Origin: Eutypella sp. D-1
Taxonomy: Eukaryota; Ascomycota; Sordariomycetes; Xylariales; Diatrypaceae
Length of the DNA stretch: 64,000 bases
Reading direction: 5' to 3'
Assembly (NCBI GenBank): GCA_023313575.1
Contig: JAJTTP010000002.1
Coordinates: forward strand, 3,162,001-3,226,000
This document shows, piece by piece, positions 58,399 through 64,000 of the stretch (position 1 is the stretch's first letter; every line of letters begins with the position of its first letter). A program made the position numbers and the translations under genes. Below the pieces are notes generated by a model. That model was given only the letters and a program-made list of their open reading frames with translations, did not search any database and was not told where the DNA came from.

Positions 58399-61372
58399 TA
58401 TCGTCAGTTTGGTATCACTTATTACATATTCTCGGCGTTAGCCAAGCATACCATGTATCCTATCCAGCAAGTCAGGCATATCAGCGGTTAGCTTCCTTAA
58501 CATTTATACCAATGCTAAACATGTTTCTTCTATATCCCTTGAATAGACTTGACTTTCTTAGAGGTGTTATATCCGGTTCTGGGGTACTATTCCAGGTTGA
58601 TGAACAGTATACCATATAAAGCTAGTGGAAGGGTATTGTAACTTCGTTTCCATTCGTCGGCATCAGCTTACGGTGCTGTGCGTATCGGAATCGTCCTGTT
58701 AAACAGTGTCCACGTTGAAACTATCTCGCTTTTCGTATTTGGCCATACAAGGAGTAGGGACGAGACCAGTTCCTATACACACTGATCTACCATAACTACC
58801 CTAGTAATTCGAAGCAAGATCAATAGAACAGTCAGATAGTCGTCATATTAATAGATATCCAAGAGAACGGGTTGAGGGAATGTCTGGAGCGCTTCGGACG
58901 AAATGTCCTCCAACTTTTCTACGCTTTGAGGTAGAATGACTGAAGTAAAGGGCTTCGAGGAACGCGAGACACATTCTGTCGCACCATCCATCATATGGTT
59001 CAGGAATATTGAAGCTTCGCCGGGAAAGGTCTATAATGAAATGTAGGCAGAACAGGGCATTCTGTTATCCATGCATCAGCATTATACTCTCTATGATTTG
59101 ATTACGGCAATCCTGAGTCTTTGGGATGTGACAATAAATTTGGTGGTTTGGTGTGTCGAGACCCCTATTATATGCCTCCAAGGGTCGTGCTTGGAGTAGA
59201 ACTGAGCATATTTTTTGAACCAACTAGATTGTTGAAGCATATTCGAGATACTCTTCGGAGAGAGCAGTGTCACCTACAACAAGGCTCAACAGAGGCCTGC
59301 GATGAGAAACTGTGTGCTTTTGCAAATTTCGAACATGAGTGTTCTATTAGTACGTTGTTAATGAAATAGCCGAAGGAACAATATGTGGTTCAAACTAGCA
59401 AAATTCATAAATAGAATAGAAACCGCGAGATACACCGGTCTAAGTGTCCTGGTTTATTTTTCCGCTTTCTGAATCTACTATCACAGGGTTGCGAGAGCTA
59501 CCCTGTTGTCTTGTGCAAAGTTGGCCCATATTAACAGCGGTAAAGTCGCTTAATCCCATGTCGGATGATTTTGTGTAATGTTGTGTACGAGCAAAACAAG
59601 AACAATTAAAGATGGATCCAGGGGCGATCGGCGATCTTCCCTCCGCCAGTTCACGAGTCAATTATTCGGCTACACAGCTCTCTCTTGAACAGAACAGGAC
59701 AAAGTAGGAATCAATTCACCAATCCGATACCTAGGCAATACAACCAGACAGCAGCCTGGTTATGGAGATCAATCTCAGCCCCCGCCCTGATTGAAACCAT
59801 CGATTGGTTTGTCTACTGAGTCGTAGCATGCCCCCCATTCATGTGAAGTGGGAGTGCTTATTTCAGCAAGGGATACCATTAACAATACGTAAAGAGGACA
59901 TCATTTCGCGCGCATGGTTGCCTGTCTTTCTTGGTGATACCACACACCATTAAGAGAACAGTGGGATTTTCCGCCGAACTCCGCATCGATGCCAGTCAAC
60001 GCCCATAGCCATGATCCCAGGTTGTCGGATAGATGGATCTAGACAGGGATGGTGGTGCCTTGATGATAATTAGGCCGAAGAAGTGATTATTTTCGCTGTC
60101 TGTTGCCAATTTCTGGGGCGGGGATCCTTGCGGAAAGGTGTTCGAAACTCAAAGCGGAAAGGGTGAGTGGGTTCGACAACAAGGCGCTGTATGGACTCAA
60201 CGCGACTCTTCAGTGGAACGCTATTATGTGCCTATTTATCGCGTCCGCCCCTATTAGCCTCGCCCGTGTGTCCTGACTCGCGGGTTAATTGGCTATTAGA
60301 GGCGGGCGCAGCACGTCGAGAAAAGCCTCGATGCATGCTTCGGGTGGGTGAAATGATTACTTACAGGGGGCATTTGGGTGGGTGGTGACGCACGCAATCG
60401 AAAGGGGGGGTTTGCGGGACTTCCAAGATTCATCTATGGAGTTTCCCGTGCTAATTCTGACCTCTGATGGTTATGACATCACGCGCAAAGAGCACGACAA
60501 CTCCTGACAGCTTGCGGAGAATTGGGAAGTTCCGGGGATAAAGTAAGCACCGATCCGCAAGCACAATTAAGGAGAATATACATAGGTACAATCGGATCTC
60601 GGGGGTGCTACGGGCGACCGTGCCGGAACCCGCGCTCGGGGTCGATCCCCGCTCGTATCCACAACGGCGCCGTTTTAAGGAGGGTCCAAGGATGCCGGAC
60701 GCCTGTACCGACACTTTAGCCCGTAACAAACGGCCGAATCATCCTGACGCGATGCTCAGTTTCAGGTCTTGGCAACCTATTGTCTATAAGTACATCCTCG
60801 GCATTAATGCCAGGAATTGATAACTGTTATACAAATAGTTGCCGTAACCATAACCATGTTCGTACGGGCCACCCACACCGTCCCGCCCCCCTTCTCCCGC
60901 TCCACCCCCACGGGCAGGCAAGGTCAATATACAGTCGCACACAGGGATCTTTCGGTTCTATAGGCCGATCCCCCAGGCTTCTCAGCTATTAGCGCCAACG
61001 ACACGAGTGGAGCGCATAGAGCTACGAGTCCTTAGCTTCCGGGTCAATATCTTCCCATCAGGTTTCCCCTGTGTTACCTTCGGCATCGGCATCATCGGCC
61101 AATTGGATCCCATGTTTGTCTCGGGTATGTCTGAAAGCAGGAATCCGCTGGGCTTTCAGGGGGGGTATTGTACAGTACTGGAAGGGGGCATTGCTATGAA
61201 GTGAATTGAGACGAAGTGAGAGGACAGCGGTATAAATTCCAACTCAAGTCCCTGCAATTGAATTGGTATTGACAACCAGCCTACGCTTCTCATCACACTT
61301 GACGACTTAGCCTTAACCCATTCACATCTCACAGGTCTTACTTAGCTACAGTTACGGCAACCACGACTCACC
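58399..61372. other. 3 kb intergenic region
   Basis: Only short, motif-free open frames. A locally GC-rich patch at about 60600-60680 contains the perfect inverted word CGGGGTCGATCCCCG (60636-60650 region), which I could not extend into a tRNA. TATA-like and pyrimidine-rich sequence precedes the methyltransferase start. Confidence 0.55.
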
Positions 61373-62005
61373 ATGGCGACATCGACTCTTCTTGCTCAAG
61401 CGCGTGGCGCCCATACTTCCGAGGAGAACCAGAGACTCTATGTCCAATGGGCCGAAACTTACAACAGGGACGTTACAGGCTCGGCCGAGAACTACATCGC
61501 ACCGATGACTCTTGCGGAAACGGCCCTCCAAGCAGGCGACCAGGCCAAGGGCACCGTACTCGACGCTGGCTGTGGAACGGGGCTTGTGGGAGTCGCTCTT
61601 GCCCAGGGCGGCGCGACAACCATTGATGGCCTGGACTTGTCCCCCGCCATGCTCAAGGTGGCAGAGAAAACTGGTGTGTACCGAGACCTCGTGGTAGGAG
61701 ACCTGACACAGAAAGTCGACATACCGGACAACTCCTATGACATGGTGACATGCGCTGGCACGTTTACACACGGCCACGTCGGTCCCGACCCCGCCCTGAG
61801 AGAATTCGTTCGGATTGTCAAGACGGGCGGCCTCATCGTCGCCACCATACTGGATGACATTTGGCTGTCGGGAGGCTTCAAAGCTGAAGTCGAAAGGCTG
61901 GAAGCAGAAGTTCTCGTGGAGGTTGTCAGCGTGGAACTCAAGGACTACAGGAAGGGGCACGACAAAGCGGATGTGGTCGTCCTTCGGAAGAGGGCTTCCA
62001 CTTGA
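61373..62005 (+). CDS. class I SAM-dependent methyltransferase (METTL27/WBSCR27-like)
   Basis: A single exon of 210 residues. The N-terminal YVQWAETYNRDV block is the lead-in seen in WBSCR27/METTL27-like and related small methyltransferases. Motif I is VLDAGCGTGLVGVALAQ (about residues 63-79), the acidic residue that binds the ribose is in IDGLDLSPAML (motif II), and DNSYDMVTCAGTF is motif IV. The C-terminal strands end in DVVVLRKR. S-adenosylmethionine binding is well supported; the methyl acceptor is unknown and could be a small molecule. The start codon lies in a CACC-ATGG context. It has no close neighbour gene to suggest a pathway. Confidence 0.9.
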   Translation: MATSTLLAQARGAHTSEENQRLYVQWAETYNRDVTGSAENYIAPMTLAETALQAGDQAKGTVLDAGCGTGLVGVALAQGGATTIDGLDLSPAMLKVAEKTGVYRDLVVGDLTQKVDIPDNSYDMVTCAGTFTHGHVGPDPALREFVRIVKTGGLIVATILDDIWLSGGFKAEVERLEAEVLVEVVSVELKDYRKGHDKADVVVLRKRAST

Positions 62006-64000
62006 GTGACATTCTGTGACTGTTTCTAACGGGTTTCGTTTTTTTTTTTCCTTGGACGTGCATTATGATGGACGGAAAATCCCCCTTTGGCCACAGGTCG
62101 TGGATCCTTCGCAGGAGGCCTGGCCGAATTTGCTGCGACTACCCACTCACCCCTTGACGACGCGCTGGACTGGATAATATCCTTGGAATTCATTTATGCT
62201 TGTTCATCCCAATTCGTGTAATAGTGGCATGTCACTATCTACTTCCCTATGTCTGATCGGTTGAACCGGATAGAAGGGACATCGAAGCAATACATGTCCA
62301 CCAGCCGCTGATATCATGACTGTCTGCAAATCTGTTCTGCATGCATACTAACATTCTAATAGTCGGTAAGAAGTCGGGCGATGTGCAGTCTCCGGGTAGG
62401 TACGTCGGTTGCAAATAAAACCCCTACCCGCATCCGTAAGGTCGCCATCGGTTACGACGCGGCCGATATACGTTACACGCGATCTCAGATACGGAGGTGT
62501 GGCCGACGCGGCTCAGCCTTTGTTGCAACCCAGAGGCGGAGCATGTGCCGATGAAAAGCGAGTACCGGCCCACGGGTCGATGTTGTGTAACTACAAGAGT
62601 GTATAACCAAGCGATATTGCAGTAAGCTTACATATTCTTGTTCTTACAATACTTGCTTCTTTTATCACTAGCCAGTTAGGTTTTAGCCGCACTTGTACAC
62701 TTTGCAGTTGCCTATGCAATCCATCAATCAAACGGCGAGCTTTTCCTGCAGTGTCCTGCAACATAAATTGAGTCCTAGCAAACAGCGAATCTCATCGTGG
62801 TATTTCCAATGCCGCTATGCCCTTCTGTCTTAGTTTCATGCACCCGAAATTGGATATCGCAGTGTTTCTTGAAAGTCCGACCGCCATACTGTGAAACTGG
62901 TAGCGTTGGAAGAAGCTGAACGATTCCCATGTAGTTATTATCGGGGCGTTGCGATTTTCTGCTGCAGCCAATCTAATCTCGGAATGGCTACCCGATACCT
63001 TCAACTGCAAAGCCTTGTACCTAAAGCTGAGGTACCAATGGTGCTCATCATGTTGTCCTAAATTGTGAAGGTTACTTTGTTGCAACGCTGCGTCCCGAGT
63101 GGGATTCTAGTCTTGCAACTCTTGGCGTAGACTACATAATCCAGTAGTCAGTGGACAACGTTGTTTACATGTCATTTTTAATGCCGTCGAACTTATTCTA
63201 TGTCGCGGTCACGGTACTCCGAGTAGATGGAGAGGGGATAAACAGGGTAATCCGGATAAAGTGTAACAATCACACCCTAGATAGTTAGATTCTAGACCCG
63301 AGCGGAACCCTACGGCACCTGTGATAACTATTCGATTCTGGATTCCCGACCATGAAAAGAGATCTAGATTTATACGCTTCTATGAGTAGAACTAATATAC
63401 GAGATCATGATTGTTAGTCATCAAGGGGTTAAAAGGGGTACTCTACTCCCCTTTCACCGACACGTGATTACCGGGGATGATCTACTATCTGTCCTGGGAA
63501 CTAAGTTTTCTCCGCTCGGACGTGAAAAGAGCGACAGTCAGTAGAACGACGCTTTCCTGGTTTTGCAATTGTTCCGAGAGAGGAATTGGAGAGAACGATA
63601 AACCTTGCCCAGCTATCTGCAAGTGTTCCCTTTTACAGGGCTATTAGTGGGTCGCCAGCCCGATTTTTGACAGGGGCGAGCAGGGAACAGACGAAATATA
63701 TTTTGTTATGACTGTCAAGGTATGATACCTTGAAATACCTGGTGGACTTCAAGTAGTTACGTCGCCAAGTAAACTGTTCTATATTTGACCTAAGCGTCCC
63801 AACGAATCACGGGTCGGCTCGTCATGACATTATCTGAAATCCCCCCTGGGGACACGTGTCGAGCGTTCATATCTTATTCCATGTTGATATAACCGCGTAT
63901 GCTCAATTCATTGCGGCATATGAACGCAACATGCCCCTGGGAACGTGGAAGTACGAAATTACACAAAGAGGGTAGACTGAAACCGTGGTATGCAGTCTTT
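62006..64000. other. intergenic region to the window end
   Basis: No supported gene. A 97-codon minus-strand frame (63085-62792) has protein-like composition (HHWYLSFRYKALQLKVSG) but no family I recognise and no clear continuation. Short open frames elsewhere are motif-free. Confidence 0.5.

Noticed and set aside
60625..60665. CGGGGTCGATCCCCG resembling a tRNA T-arm
   Set aside because: The loop is two bases too short for a T-loop and the flanks do not form an acceptor stem.
63234..63253. Sequence close to the I-SceI homing endonuclease site (GGATAAACAGGGTAAT)
   Set aside because: It has an inserted base and an altered 5' end compared with the 18-base recognition site, and no homing endonuclease or intron lies nearby. 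Coincidence is likely.
1..64000. CRISPR arrays, bacterial-type defence systems, telomere repeats, rRNA
   Set aside because: No regularly spaced short repeats, no TTAGGG arrays and no rRNA signature seen. The gene content is fungal.

Overview
The window looks like nuclear DNA of a filamentous ascomycete (Pezizomycotina; I would guess a Sordariomycete, but that is inference). The evidence is the short GT-AG introns of about 45-160 bases, the typical fungal gene set (SLX4, 40S ribosomal protein S21, fungal CPD photolyase, a GT32 mannosyltransferase, a NACHT/ankyrin NLR, a GRDP-like DUF1399 protein), and a 20 kb extremely AT-rich block whose substitutions are almost all C-to-T and G-to-A, the mark of repeat-induced point mutation (RIP).

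Layout: 1-1778 holds a six-exon protein-kinase-like gene (+). 1779-3408 is intergenic. 3414-23366 is one compound repeat island: a Ty1/copia element (LTRs 3414-3612 and 23168-23366, target duplication AAAGT) interrupted by a Ty3/gypsy chromovirus (3830-17527, duplication TATTA), which is itself interrupted in opposite orientation by a second copy of the same chromovirus family (9716-16556, duplication AAACG). All three can be delimited to the base, and all are dead through RIP. 23372-25184 is intergenic. 25185-26782 (-) is an SRPK-like kinase with a frameshift. 28750-31488 (-) is SLX4, divergent from RPS21 (32276-32697, +). Then come a CPD photolyase (33909-36004, +), an FAD monooxygenase (36695-37873, +) and a GT32 enzyme (38474-39592, +). 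40119-44297 (-) is a NACHT/ankyrin NLR with an in-frame stop near its N terminus. 44298-48404 is gene-poor with coding-like debris and a foldback element. 48405-50444 (+) is a disordered protein. 51279-54221 (-) is a nine-exon GRDP-like protein ending in three tiny Cys/Gly-rich exons. 57162-58398 (+) is a hypothetical protein and 61373-62005 (+) a small SAM methyltransferase.

The genes do not form a recognisable pathway. SLX4 and the photolyase are both DNA repair genes, and the photolyase and monooxygenase are both flavoproteins, but each has its own promoter region and I see no cluster logic. The accessory character (two divergent kinase-like genes, a damaged NLR, a retrotransposon nest, long gene-poor gaps) suggests a fast-evolving region. 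The strongest structural results are the three-level nested insertion with exact target duplications, the mutation gradient at the two edges of the island, and the repeated mini-exon tail of the GRDP-like gene. I did not find a convincing new defence or mobile system; the best unexplained signals are the palindrome cluster at 54571-54656 and the coding-like debris at 45.3-46.5 kb.
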